Shown piece by piece: positions 16,654-25,128 of a DNA stretch of 64,000 nucleotides (position 1 is the stretch's first letter; each line of letters starts with the position of its first letter). The notes below the pieces were generated by a model, which worked only from the letters and a program-made list of their open reading frames with translations, had not been told where the DNA came from and did not search any database. Both the position numbers and the translations under genes were made by a program. This DNA is from JBHENC01 sp046262295 (GTDB taxonomy: Bacteria > Acidobacteriota > Blastocatellia > Pyrinomonadales > Pyrinomonadaceae), in assembly GCA_046262295.1 (NCBI GenBank), contig JBHENC010000003.1:1-64000 (forward strand), given 5' to 3'.

Positions 16654-17678
16654 AGTTTGTTCCAACCATGCCACGCGCTTTCAGTTTATATGCGCTGCTC
16701 GTTCTCATCGTCGCGGGCGTTTCGTCGTGCCGTATGCCGACGCGGGCGGCTGACGATAAATCGAAAGTTCATGTCGGTATCGTGTTCGACATCGGCGGCA
16801 AGGATGATCGTTCGTTCAATGCTGCGGCGTGGGAGGGCGTCAAACGGGCGGCGAAGGATTTTCCGGTTGTGCTGCGCGACGTTGAGCCGGGCGACCCGAC
16901 TTCGATAGAGCCTGCGATGCGCGCCTTTGCGGAGAAGGGCTATGAATTAATCATCGGCGTAGGCTTCGCGCAAGCTCCGATTATGGAACAGGTGGCAAAG
17001 GATTACCCGAAGCTTAACTTTGCAATCATTGACGGCGTCAGCGAACTGCCGAACGTCGCCTCGCTCGTCTTCAAAGAACATCAAGGCTCGTATCTCGTCG
17101 GCATGATCGCCGCGAAGAAATCGCAGACGGGCACGCTCGGTTTCATCGGCGGCATGGATATTCCACTGATACATAAATTCGAGAAAGGCTACGAAGAAGG
17201 CGCGCGCGCGGTTAATCCGAACGTGCGCGTGATCGAAAATTATGTGGGCGTGACGGATGCGGCATGGAACAATCCGGGACAGGGCAAGGAACTCGCCGTC
17301 GCGCAGATAGGCAAAGGCGCGGACGTGATTTTCACAGCCGCCGGTAATTCGGGTCTGGGCGCATTCGACGCCGCCGAGCAATACAAAAAATTCGTGATCG
17401 GCGTTGACTCGAATCAGAACTGGGTCAAGCCCGGTTTTGTTCTCACCAGCATGGTCAAGCGCGTTGACAACGCCGTCTATCAAATCATCAGCGACCGCGT
17501 CGGCAATAATTTCAAGGGCGGCATCCACGTCTACGGCCTAGAGAACGACGGCGTCGGCTACGCCCTCGATAAATTCAACGAGCCGCTTGTTTCAAAAGAT
17601 GTGCTGCAAGAAGTGGAAGCCGCGAAGCAAAAAATCATCGGCGGCCAAATAAAAGTGACCGACGCAATGGCGAAGTAA
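16650..17678 (+). CDS. BMP-family ABC transporter substrate-binding lipoprotein (nucleoside uptake)
   Basis: 342 residues with an N-terminal hydrophobic segment and a possible lipobox ending in Cys27 (GVSSC). The basic membrane protein fold is recognised from VGIVFDIGGKDDRSFNAAAWEG, IIGVGFAQAPIMEQVAKDYP, FKEHQGSYLVGMIAA and ADVIFTAAGNSGLG. The family binds purine or pyrimidine nucleosides for import. It is the first of four transporter genes in one direction and overlaps the phosphorylase stop codon. The lipobox is atypical, with Ser at the -2 and -1 positions. Confidence 0.9.
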   Translation: MKFVPTMPRAFSLYALLVLIVAGVSSCRMPTRAADDKSKVHVGIVFDIGGKDDRSFNAAAWEGVKRAAKDFPVVLRDVEPGDPTSIEPAMRAFAEKGYELIIGVGFAQAPIMEQVAKDYPKLNFAIIDGVSELPNVASLVFKEHQGSYLVGMIAAKKSQTGTLGFIGGMDIPLIHKFEKGYEEGARAVNPNVRVIENYVGVTDAAWNNPGQGKELAVAQIGKGADVIFTAAGNSGLGAFDAAEQYKKFVIGVDSNQNWVKPGFVLTSMVKRVDNAVYQIISDRVGNNFKGGIHVYGLENDGVGYALDKFNEPLVSKDVLQEVEAAKQKIIGGQIKVTDAMAK

Positions 17679-17683
17679 CAGTC

Positions 17684-17765
17684 TTAAGTTTTTAGTGTTC
17701 AGTTTTGAGTTCGCAATGCGGCTGCATCTCTCATCTGAAAACTTAAAACTTAAAACGGAAAACTG
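17684..17765. repeat. Heptamer-periodic inverted repeat, spacer 3
   Basis: The left arm steps TTAAGTT-TTTAGTG-TTCAGTT-TTGAGTT and the right arm AAAACTT-AAAACTT-AAAACGG-AAAACTG are complementary and 7-base periodic. They fill the gap between the binding-protein and ATPase genes. Confidence 0.65.
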
Positions 17766-17773
17766 ATCTACTA

Positions 17774-19285
17774 ATGCTTGAGCTAAAAGAAATCACGAAG
17801 CGTTTCGGCGATGTGCTGGCGAATGACGGCGTGAGCATCACGGTTGCGCCGGGAACGATCCATGCGATTGTCGGCGAAAACGGTGCAGGGAAGTCAACCG
17901 CAATGCGCATCGCGTATGGATTTTACAGGGCGGATGCGGGCGAGATACTGCTTGACGGCGCGGTGCGCGCGATAGCGACGCCGCATGATGCGATACGGCT
18001 CGGCATAGGCATGGTGCATCAGCATTTTATGCTGGTCGAGACGATGACCGTCGCCGAAAATATCGTGCTCGGCGCAGAACCGGGCAGTGCCGCTTCGCTC
18101 GATCTAGGGCAGGCGGCGACGCGGATACGCGCGTTATCCGCAGAGTTCGGTTTGTCTATTGATCCTTCCGCCGTTATCGAAAATCTATCGGTCGGGCAGC
18201 AACAGCGCGTAGAGCTTTTGAAAGCTCTCTATAGAGATGCGCGGCTACTCATCTTGGATGAGCCGACAGCGGTCTTGACGCCGCAGGAAGTCGAAGAGTT
18301 TTTCGTTATCCTGCGAGCTATGCGCGAGAGCGGAAAGACGATCATTATTATCACGCACAAGCTGGAAGAGGTGCTCGCCGTCTCCGACGGTGTGACGGTG
18401 ATGCGCGACGGGCGCGTGGTCGGCAGAGTGAAGACAAAGGAAACAAACGCGGCGGAGCTTGCGCGTTTGATGGTCGGGCGCGATGTGCTGCTGCGCGTCG
18501 AGAAGCCGCAGGCGAAGGCGGGCGCAACCGTGTTGAGCGTGCGCGGCCTGTCCGTCGCCGCAGATAATCGAACGCATTCGTTAAGCGATGTTTCGTTCGA
18601 TGTCAAAGCGGGCGAGATACTCGGCATCGCGGGCGTCGAAGGCAACGGGCAAACGGAATTAGTCGAAGCGTTGGCAGGACTGATTGATCCCGCGCGGCTG
18701 GCGGGCAGCATCGAGTTTGAAGGACAAACTATCACGCGCAAGACGGCACGCCAGCGTAAAGAGTTGGGCATCGCGCACATTCCCGAAGACAGACACCGGC
18801 GCGGCCTGCTGCTCGATTTCGCTTTGACGGAGAACTCCATCTTGGGCGTCCATTATCGCCGCCCGGCGGTCTCTGCGCCGACAGGAGTCTTGCTTGATAA
18901 CGCGGCGATACGCGGGCGGACGAAACAGATTATTGAAGATTTCGATGTGCGTCCGACGAATCCCGATCTGCCTGCGCGTGCGCTTTCCGGCGGCAATCAA
19001 CAAAAATTAATAATCGGGCGCGAGTTTGATTTGCAGCCGAAACTTCTGCTCGTCGCGCAGCCGACGCGCGGCGTTGACATAGGGGCAATCGAATTTATTC
19101 ATCGCAAACTCGTCGCGTTGCGTGATGCCGGATGCGCCGTGCTATTGGTCTCCGCAGAGCTTGAAGAAGTGACCGCGCTGGCGGATCGTTTGCTGATAAT
19201 CCACGAAGGGCGCATTGCGGGCGAAGTTGATCCGGCACGGGCGAGCGTTGAAGAAATCGGATTGCTGATGACGGGAGGTAAGTGA
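17774..19285 (+). CDS. ABC transporter ATP-binding protein, nucleoside importer
   Basis: 503 residues with two ATPase domains, as in sugar and nucleoside importers (RbsA/NupO type). Domain 1 has Walker A GENGAGKST (about 36-44), signature LSVGQQQRVE (about 139-148) and Walker B LLILDEPTAV. Domain 2 has a variant Walker A GVEGNGQTE lacking the Lys, signature ALSGGNQQKL and DRHRRGL. The degenerate second P-loop is usual in this family. It would power the two permeases encoded next, with the BMP lipoprotein as receptor. Confidence 0.93.
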   Translation: MLELKEITKRFGDVLANDGVSITVAPGTIHAIVGENGAGKSTAMRIAYGFYRADAGEILLDGAVRAIATPHDAIRLGIGMVHQHFMLVETMTVAENIVLGAEPGSAASLDLGQAATRIRALSAEFGLSIDPSAVIENLSVGQQQRVELLKALYRDARLLILDEPTAVLTPQEVEEFFVILRAMRESGKTIIIITHKLEEVLAVSDGVTVMRDGRVVGRVKTKETNAAELARLMVGRDVLLRVEKPQAKAGATVLSVRGLSVAADNRTHSLSDVSFDVKAGEILGIAGVEGNGQTELVEALAGLIDPARLAGSIEFEGQTITRKTARQRKELGIAHIPEDRHRRGLLLDFALTENSILGVHYRRPAVSAPTGVLLDNAAIRGRTKQIIEDFDVRPTNPDLPARALSGGNQQKLIIGREFDLQPKLLLVAQPTRGVDIGAIEFIHRKLVALRDAGCAVLLVSAELEEVTALADRLLIIHEGRIAGEVDPARASVEEIGLLMTGGK

Positions 19286-19377
19286 ATTTGCGATTTTGGA
19301 TTTGCGAACGCCAATTATGAAGAGTCGGGGAATGAAAAGTAAATCTTTATCCAATCGCAAATCGCAAATCTAAAAGT
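19286..19377. repeat. Heptamer-periodic inverted repeat, spacer 4
   Basis: The left arm steps GATTTTG-GATTTGC-GAACGCC (preceded by ATTTGC) and the right arm AATCGCA-AATCGCA-AATCTAA are complementary with a 7-base period. They fill the whole gap between the ATPase and the first permease. Confidence 0.65.
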
Positions 19378-19379
19378 CT

Positions 19380-20471
19380 ATGAAAATTCTGCGCGAAATT
19401 ATGTTTCCGGTCATCGCGGTGATCGCGGCGTTTGTCGTCGGCGGCATTGTCGTGGCGATAATTGGAGATGATCCGTTCGAGACCTATAAGCTGTTGATCG
19501 GAAGCGCTTTGTCGTGGCCTGACGGTATCGGGTACACGCTCTTTTATGCGACGCCGTTGATATTTACGGGGCTGGCGGTGGCGGTCGCGTTTCGTTGCGG
19601 ACTTTTGAACATCGGCGCGGAAGGACAGTTATACATCGCGGCGTTTGTGACGGCGTGGGTGGGCATCACGTTTGCGAATCTTTCAGCGTGGATTTTGATT
19701 CCTTTGGCGTGCGCGGCGGCGATTATGAGCGGCGCGGCGTGGGCGGCGATTCCGGGTGTGTTGAAAGCGCGGTTCGGCTCGCATGAAGTCATCAACACGA
19801 TCATGATGAACTTTATCGCCGTTGCCCTCGCAAGTTATTTTACGCAGTATCACTACAAAGCTCCGGGCGATGCGATTATGCAGACTGTGCCCATCGGCAA
19901 TCAATCGCTAGACCCGAAGGGCATCAACGCGCACATCCCGCGTCTGGGACATTTTCTGCCGGGCTTTCCCGAACGCATTCCCTTGAACATCGCGTTTCTA
20001 CTCGCGCTGCTGGCGTGCGTGCTCGTTTACATCTTTCTATGGCGCACGAAGTGGGGCTATGAGATACGCGCGACGGGCGCGAGTCCGGCGGCGGCGGAAT
20101 ACGGCGGCATCTCCGTGCGCAAACAGATTATCGTAGCGATGTCCGTTTCCGGCGGCCTCGCGGGAATGGTCGCCATCAACGAAGTGTTAGGCTATCGTTA
20201 TCGCTATTACGACGGCTTCTCGAGCGGCTACGGCTTTACGGGAATCGCCGTCGCGCTTCTCGGACGCAACCATCCGGTAGGCGTCGTGTTATCGGCCTTG
20301 CTGTTCGGCGCACTCACGCGCGGCGGCCTCTTCGTAGACATTTTCACCGAACACGTCTCGAAAGATTTAGTGCTGGTCTTGCAGGCCATGATAATTCTCT
20401 TCGTCGCCGCCGAAGCTTTATTTCGCGAGCCGTTCGGAAAGTTCGGTTTGCTGAAACGCTCAAAGGTGTAA
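19380..20471 (+). CDS. ABC transporter permease 1, nucleoside importer
   Basis: 363 residues with about eight to ten hydrophobic helices of the BPD_transp_2 (RbsC/NupP) type. FRCGLLNIGAEGQLYIAAF (about residues 71-89) is the conserved segment of nucleoside-type permeases, and GFTGIAVALLGRNHPVGV near 285-302 is the other. It forms the channel with the second permease gene 80 bases downstream. Confidence 0.92.
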   Translation: MKILREIMFPVIAVIAAFVVGGIVVAIIGDDPFETYKLLIGSALSWPDGIGYTLFYATPLIFTGLAVAVAFRCGLLNIGAEGQLYIAAFVTAWVGITFANLSAWILIPLACAAAIMSGAAWAAIPGVLKARFGSHEVINTIMMNFIAVALASYFTQYHYKAPGDAIMQTVPIGNQSLDPKGINAHIPRLGHFLPGFPERIPLNIAFLLALLACVLVYIFLWRTKWGYEIRATGASPAAAEYGGISVRKQIIVAMSVSGGLAGMVAINEVLGYRYRYYDGFSSGYGFTGIAVALLGRNHPVGVVLSALLFGALTRGGLFVDIFTEHVSKDLVLVLQAMIILFVAAEALFREPFGKFGLLKRSKV

Positions 20472-20545
20472 GAGTTTTCAGTTTTCAGTTTCCAGATAAG
20501 CAATGACTAAAAACTAAAAACTAAAAACTAAAAACTAAAAACTGA
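20472..20545. repeat. Heptamer-periodic inverted repeat, spacer 5
   Basis: AGTTTTC-AGTTTTC-AGTTTCC on the left and a run of five or more AAAAACT heptamers on the right are complementary. This is the cleanest of the set and fills the gap between the two permease genes. Confidence 0.75.
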
Positions 20546-20551
20546 TTACTT

Positions 20552-21424
20552 ATGAACGAAATCTTCAGTACTGCGCTGATCTTCTCGATGGTTCGTCTGG
20601 CGACGCCGTTGCTGTTGGCGGCGCTCGGCGGGTTGTATTCGGAGCGCGCGGGCATTATTAACATCGCGCTTGAAGGGTTGATGCTGGCGGGCGCGTTTAC
20701 TGCCGCCGCCGTGACGCATTATGCGAACAACGCTTGGATCGGTTTGCTGGCGGGCATCGGCGCGGGCGTGTTTGTCGCGGGCATTCATGCGGTGGCGTGC
20801 ATTAAGTACAAGGCGGATCAGGTAGTGTCGGGGACGGCGATTAATATTTTGATGTTGGGCGTGCCCGCGTTGATGAGCGGCGCGCTGTTTGACTCGACGG
20901 GCGCGACGCCGCAAATACCGCAAGAGCAATTGCTGCCGTATGCGCCGATTGCGCTGGCGTTCGCGCTTGTGCCTATCACGTGGTACGTGCTGTATCGGAC
21001 GCCGTTCGGTCTTCGCCTTCGTGCCGTCGGCGAGAATCCCGAAGCGGCGGATACCGCAGGCATCAACGTCGCGCGCATACGTTACACGGCGGTGCTTCTC
21101 TCCGGCGCGCTCGCGGCCATCGGCGGCGCGTATTTGTCCATCGGTCAATCGTCTTTGTTCACGCGCAATATGTCTGCGGGCAGAGGCTTTATCGCGCTCG
21201 CGGCGTTGATCTTCGGCAAGTGGCGACCTGTGCAAACGATGCTCGCGTGTCTGCTGTTCGGCTTCGCGTCGGCGGTCTCGATACAGATGCAGGGCGTTGT
21301 GAAAATCCCCGTGCAGTTTATTCAAATCGTGCCGTATGTGCTGACGATGGTCGTGCTCGCAGGCTTCATCGGGCTTGCACGCGCACCCCGCGCACTCGGT
21401 TTGCCGTATAGCAAAGAACGATAA
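20552..21424 (+). CDS. ABC transporter permease 2, nucleoside importer
   Basis: 290 residues, all-helical, NupQ/YufQ type. LYSERAGIINIALEGLMLAG (about residues 29-48) and FIALAALIFGKWRPVQTM (about 211-228) are the family blocks. It pairs with permease 1 to form the membrane pore. A long antisense reading frame of almost the same span exists on the minus strand but is very Arg/His-rich and is an artefact of codon bias. Confidence 0.92.
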   Translation: MNEIFSTALIFSMVRLATPLLLAALGGLYSERAGIINIALEGLMLAGAFTAAAVTHYANNAWIGLLAGIGAGVFVAGIHAVACIKYKADQVVSGTAINILMLGVPALMSGALFDSTGATPQIPQEQLLPYAPIALAFALVPITWYVLYRTPFGLRLRAVGENPEAADTAGINVARIRYTAVLLSGALAAIGGAYLSIGQSSLFTRNMSAGRGFIALAALIFGKWRPVQTMLACLLFGFASAVSIQMQGVVKIPVQFIQIVPYVLTMVVLAGFIGLARAPRALGLPYSKER

Positions 21425-21518
21425 CGCGGCTGCGTTCATTGCTGAAGTTAAATTGAAACTCGCTGCGGTGTCCGGCAGTTAATCAACTTCGACGATTGTC
21501 TTTGTTTTGCAAACGATC

Positions 21519-22394
21519 ATGCTTGATGACCTAAGCATTGCGACTCTTTACGAGCGCGCAGAACACGCGGCGAGGACGATTCGCGCGCGGTGCAGCACGG
21601 ATGCCGATGCGCCGCGTGTTGCACTCGTGCTCGGCAGCGGTCTGGGCGCGTTCGCCGACGAACTAGAAGACGCCACCGTTCTGCCTTACGAAGAGATACC
21701 CGGCTTCGCGCGTCCGACCGTCGAAGGCCACGCCGGACAACTCGTGATAGGCAAATGCGAGGGCGTTGAAGTCGCTGCGATGCAGGGACGCTTTCATTAT
21801 TACGAGGGCTACTCGTTCGACGAAGTAACGTTTCCGGTGCGCACGTTCAGCGCGCTCGGTATCAAAGCCGCTGTGCTGACCAACGCGGCGGGCGGCATTA
21901 ACGTCGCCTTCGATCAGGGCGCGTTGATGCTCATCAGCGATCATCTCAATTTGATGGGCGTGAATCCGTTGCGAGGCGCAAACGACGAACGCTTCGGCGC
22001 ACGCTTTCCCGATATGTCGGAAGTCTACGCGCGCGATTATCAAGAGATCGTCGTTGAAGAAGCGCGCGAACTCGGGCTCGAGTTGCGGCGCGGAACTTAC
22101 GGCGCGCTGTCGGGGCCTAGCTACGAAACGCCCGCAGAGATACGTATGCTGCGCACGCTCGGCGTGGATGCCGTCGGCATGAGCACCGTGCCGGAAGCGA
22201 TTGTCGCGCGCCACATGAACATGAAAGTCTTGGGCATCTCATGTATTACCAACATGGCGGCGGGCGTGCTCGATCAACCGATCATCCACGACGAAGTAAT
22301 CGAAACCGGCGCGCGCGTGCGCCAAACATTCAGCAACTTGCTGCGACGAGTAATTCCGAAATTAGTAGCACAAAGTCTAGAGTCTGGAGTTTAG
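21519..22394 (+). CDS. Purine-nucleoside phosphorylase (trimeric, PNP class)
   Basis: 291 residues from the ATG (a TTG lies 12 bases upstream in frame). Motifs are VLGSGLGAFADEL for phosphate binding, GQLVIGKCEGVEV, MQGRFHYYEGYS, NAAGGIN, SGPSYETPAEIRMLRTLGVD and MSTVPEAIVARH with the purine-site residues. It cleaves inosine or guanosine with phosphate. With the pyrimidine phosphorylase and the importer it completes nucleoside breakdown. The last six residues and the stop codon are encoded by the left arm of the spacer-6 heptamer repeat, so the natural C-terminus was probably replaced by repeat DNA. Confidence 0.93.
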   Translation: MLDDLSIATLYERAEHAARTIRARCSTDADAPRVALVLGSGLGAFADELEDATVLPYEEIPGFARPTVEGHAGQLVIGKCEGVEVAAMQGRFHYYEGYSFDEVTFPVRTFSALGIKAAVLTNAAGGINVAFDQGALMLISDHLNLMGVNPLRGANDERFGARFPDMSEVYARDYQEIVVEEARELGLELRRGTYGALSGPSYETPAEIRMLRTLGVDAVGMSTVPEAIVARHMNMKVLGISCITNMAAGVLDQPIIHDEVIETGARVRQTFSNLLRRVIPKLVAQSLESGV

Positions 22395-22475
22395 AGTCGG
22401 GAGTCAAAAGACAACCGGCTTCAGACGTACATCTCCGAACACCGGACTCAAGACTCTCGACTCCAGACTCTAAAC
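22374..22475. repeat. Heptamer-periodic inverted repeat, spacer 6, entering the PNP gene
   Basis: The left arm steps CTAGAGT-CTGGAGT-TTAGAGT-CGGGAGT and the right arm ACTCAAG-ACTCTCG-ACTCCAG-ACTCTAA, with a 7-base period and complementary GAGT/ACTC words. The left arm starts inside the PNP coding region and supplies its stop codon (TAG at 22392-22394). Confidence 0.75.
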
Positions 22476-22482
22476 TGTTTTT

Positions 22483-23127
22483 ATGATTATAGGCATTTGC
22501 GGCGGCACAGGCTCCGGCAAGACGACGGTCGCCAACCGCATTCTCAAATCGGTGAAGGCGGGCGATGTCGTTTATCTTCAGCAGGACTCTTACTATCGCA
22601 ATCTGGATGAGATGCCGGTTGATTTTCGTCGCGCCGTAAACTTCGATCATCCCGATGCGATGGATAACGATCTGCTCGTCGAGCATCTGAAGGCTTTGAA
22701 GAACGGATGCACGGTCGAGCTTCCGATTTACGATTTCAAGAATCATATGCGCCTGCCGGAGACGCTGCGCGTCGAGCCGACGCCGATCATTATCATCGAA
22801 GGTATCTTGATCTTTGCCGATCCGCGCCTGCTCGAAGAGATGGATGTCAAAGTCTTCGTTGACACGCCGGATGACTTGCGTTTTATACGCCGCCTGCGCC
22901 GCGACATCGCCGAACGCGGGCGCACGGTTGATTCCGTCATCGAACAATATCTCAAGACGGTGCGCCCGATGCATATGCAGTTCGTCGAGCCTTCAAAGCG
23001 TTGCGCCGACGTGATCATTCCCGAAGGCGGTCATAATCTGGTCGGTATTGATTTAATCAGCGGCAAGATACGCGAGCGTCTGGCGAAAACGCTCAACGCA
23101 AACAATGCCGGAGGCGGCGCAGCATGA
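22483..23127 (+). CDS. udk: Uridine kinase
   Basis: 214 residues, typical of bacterial Udk, which phosphorylates uridine and cytidine. The P-loop GGTGSGKTT is at residues 6-14. QQDSYYRNLDEMP and NFDHPDAMDNDLL are the nucleoside-binding motifs, IIIEGILIFADPRL is Walker B, and RRLRRDIAERGR is the lid. It overlaps cdd by 4 bases, so both salvage enzymes are coupled. Confidence 0.95.
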   Translation: MIIGICGGTGSGKTTVANRILKSVKAGDVVYLQQDSYYRNLDEMPVDFRRAVNFDHPDAMDNDLLVEHLKALKNGCTVELPIYDFKNHMRLPETLRVEPTPIIIIEGILIFADPRLLEEMDVKVFVDTPDDLRFIRRLRRDIAERGRTVDSVIEQYLKTVRPMHMQFVEPSKRCADVIIPEGGHNLVGIDLISGKIRERLAKTLNANNAGGGAA

Positions 23128-23540
23128 GCGAATCTTTCGACGCGCAAGGCGAACAACGTCTCATCGCCGCCGCAAGCGACGCTCTCGCATATGCGTTCGC
23201 GCCGTTCTCTGATTTTCGCGTCGGGGCGGCGCTCGAAACCATAGATGGAAAAATCTTCACGGGCTGTAACATCGAAAACGCGACTTACGGTTTGACGATG
23301 TGCGCCGAGCGGGTGGCGATTTTCAAAGCAGTGTCCGAAGGCGCGCGGCGTTTCCGGCGTTTGGCGATTGTTGCCGAGACGAAAGAGTTGACGCCGCCAT
23401 GCGGCGCGTGCCGCCAGATAATATGGGAGTTCTGCAGTGATATTCCCGTCCTGCTCGCCAACAATCGCGGCGATACGGCGACGCTTCAAATGAGCGAGCT
23501 GTTTCCGCACGCATTCGATAAAAGTTTTCTAAAATCTTAA
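23124..23540 (+). CDS. cdd: Cytidine deaminase
   Basis: 138 residues, the homotetrameric CDA type. The zinc site is visible as TMCAERVAIF (Cys-Ala-Glu with the proton-shuttle Glu) and TPPCGACRQIIWEF (two Cys ligands). The substrate-binding GCNIENATYG motif precedes. It deaminates cytidine and deoxycytidine to uridine forms, feeding uridine kinase or the phosphorylase. Confidence 0.95.
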   Translation: MSESFDAQGEQRLIAAASDALAYAFAPFSDFRVGAALETIDGKIFTGCNIENATYGLTMCAERVAIFKAVSEGARRFRRLAIVAETKELTPPCGACRQIIWEFCSDIPVLLANNRGDTATLQMSELFPHAFDKSFLKS

Positions 23541-23569
23541 AGTTCAGGAATGGGAAATCAAAATATAGA

Positions 23570-25000
23570 ATGCCGAAATTCTTTCAAGCCGCAACGTCTG
23601 CACTAATAGTTTTCTTGCTCGTTACTGTCGCGCCTGCGTCTTTCGCGCAAGCACGCCAGCGCACGCGCGTTGACGTGCTGATTAGCGGAGGAACAATTGT
23701 GACGATGGATATGGCGCGGCGCGTGATAGAAGACGGCGCGGTGGCGATTCAAGGCGGGCGCATCGCGGCGACGGGCACGCGCGCAGACGTTGAAGCGAAG
23801 TACACGGCGCAAGAAACGATAAACGCACGCGGGCGCATCGTCGTTCCCGGCCTCGTCAACGCGCACACGCACGTGCCTATGACTTTATTTCGCGGTCTCG
23901 CCGATGATCTCGATTTGCAGGAATGGTTAACGAAATACATTTTCCCGGCGGAAGCGAAAAACGTCACGGAAGATTTCGTGCGCGCGGGCACACGGCTCGG
24001 CCTCGCCGAGATGATTCGCGGCGGCACGACGACTTACTGCGATATGTACTACTTCGAGGATGCAATTGCCGACGAGACTGCGAAAGCCGGTGTGCGCGGC
24101 GTGCTCGGTGAAACCATCATTGATTTCCCCGTCGCGGATAACAAGACGAATGCGGAAGCGATGGCTTACGCGGAAAAGTTTGTCAATAAGTGGCGCGGGC
24201 ACGCGCTCATCACGGCAGCCCTCGCGCCGCACGCGCCCTACACCGTTTCCGAAGAGCATCTCAAAGCCGTGCGCGCGCTTTCGGATCGCACGGGTGCGCC
24301 GATTGTGATTCACGTCGCCGAAACGCGCAAAGAGGTTGAAGACATCACGAAGGCGCACAACGCTTCGCCCGTCGCGTATCTCTCGCGCATCGGATTTTTG
24401 AATGATCGCGTCATCGCCGCGCACGTTATTTATGCGACCGCCGATGAAATCGCGTTGCTGCAGAAAGCGGGCGTCGGCGTCGCGCATAATCCGCAGTCGA
24501 ATATGAAACTCGCGTCGGGCGTCGCGCCCGTGCCGCAAATGCTCGAAGCAAACTTGCGCCTCGGACTCGGAACAGACGGCGCGGCTTCCAACAACGACCT
24601 AGATATGTGGGGAGAAATGGATACGGCGGCGAAGCTTCATAAGGTCAATACGCATAATCCAAAAGTAGTATCCGCCCGCGAAGCTTTCGAGATGGCGACG
24701 CTCGGCGGCGCGCGCGCGCTTCATCTGGAGCGTGAAATCGGCTCGCTTGAAGCGGGCAAACGCGCCGACATTGGCATCGTTGATGTGGACACACTGCATC
24801 AAACGCCCGCTTATAATATTTACTCGGAGCTTGTCTACTCGACAAAAGCTGCCGACGTGCGAACTGTGTTGATCGAAGGCCGCGTCGTGATGCGCGACCG
24901 CAAACTGTTGACGCTTGATGAGGAAGAAATCAAGCATCGCGCTTTTTTTTATCGTGAAAAAATCCAGAAGAGTCTCGTTGCGGCAAGTCCGTCTAAGTGA
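23570..25000 (+). CDS. Exported amidohydrolase (SAH/MTA or nucleoside deaminase-like)
   Basis: 476 residues with a signal peptide (about 1-25, VAPASFAQA), unusual for this family, which is normally cytoplasmic. The metal site is seen in GLVNAHTHVPMTLFRGLADD (HxH), the later His in IVIHVAET, AAHVIYATADEI and the Asp in LGTDGAASNNDLDMW, all matching the MtaD/SsnA group acting on S-adenosylhomocysteine, methylthioadenosine or related purines. Its place after cdd suggests nucleoside deamination outside the cytoplasm before uptake; that is an inference. Confidence 0.85.
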   Translation: MPKFFQAATSALIVFLLVTVAPASFAQARQRTRVDVLISGGTIVTMDMARRVIEDGAVAIQGGRIAATGTRADVEAKYTAQETINARGRIVVPGLVNAHTHVPMTLFRGLADDLDLQEWLTKYIFPAEAKNVTEDFVRAGTRLGLAEMIRGGTTTYCDMYYFEDAIADETAKAGVRGVLGETIIDFPVADNKTNAEAMAYAEKFVNKWRGHALITAALAPHAPYTVSEEHLKAVRALSDRTGAPIVIHVAETRKEVEDITKAHNASPVAYLSRIGFLNDRVIAAHVIYATADEIALLQKAGVGVAHNPQSNMKLASGVAPVPQMLEANLRLGLGTDGAASNNDLDMWGEMDTAAKLHKVNTHNPKVVSAREAFEMATLGGARALHLEREIGSLEAGKRADIGIVDVDTLHQTPAYNIYSELVYSTKAADVRTVLIEGRVVMRDRKLLTLDEEEIKHRAFFYREKIQKSLVAASPSK

Positions 25001-25128
25001 TCGAGTGTGATCTGGTCGCTTGCCCGCGAGGGCGCGAAAAGTCCATAATCAATCATCCCACGATGAAATTAAATATTTAAGAGAGCGAGCCTGTGAGGTT
25101 CGTTTTCAAACTTCATGGAGATTTATTA

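Noticed and set aside
20546..21439. A 297-codon minus-strand frame covering permease 2
   Set aside because: It is rich in Arg, His and Gln and antisense to a clear ABC permease, an effect of GC-biased third positions.
13976..22475. CRISPR array made of the spacer repeats
   Set aside because: Steps are 7 bases with no spacers of uniform length and no cas genes; the words differ between spacers.
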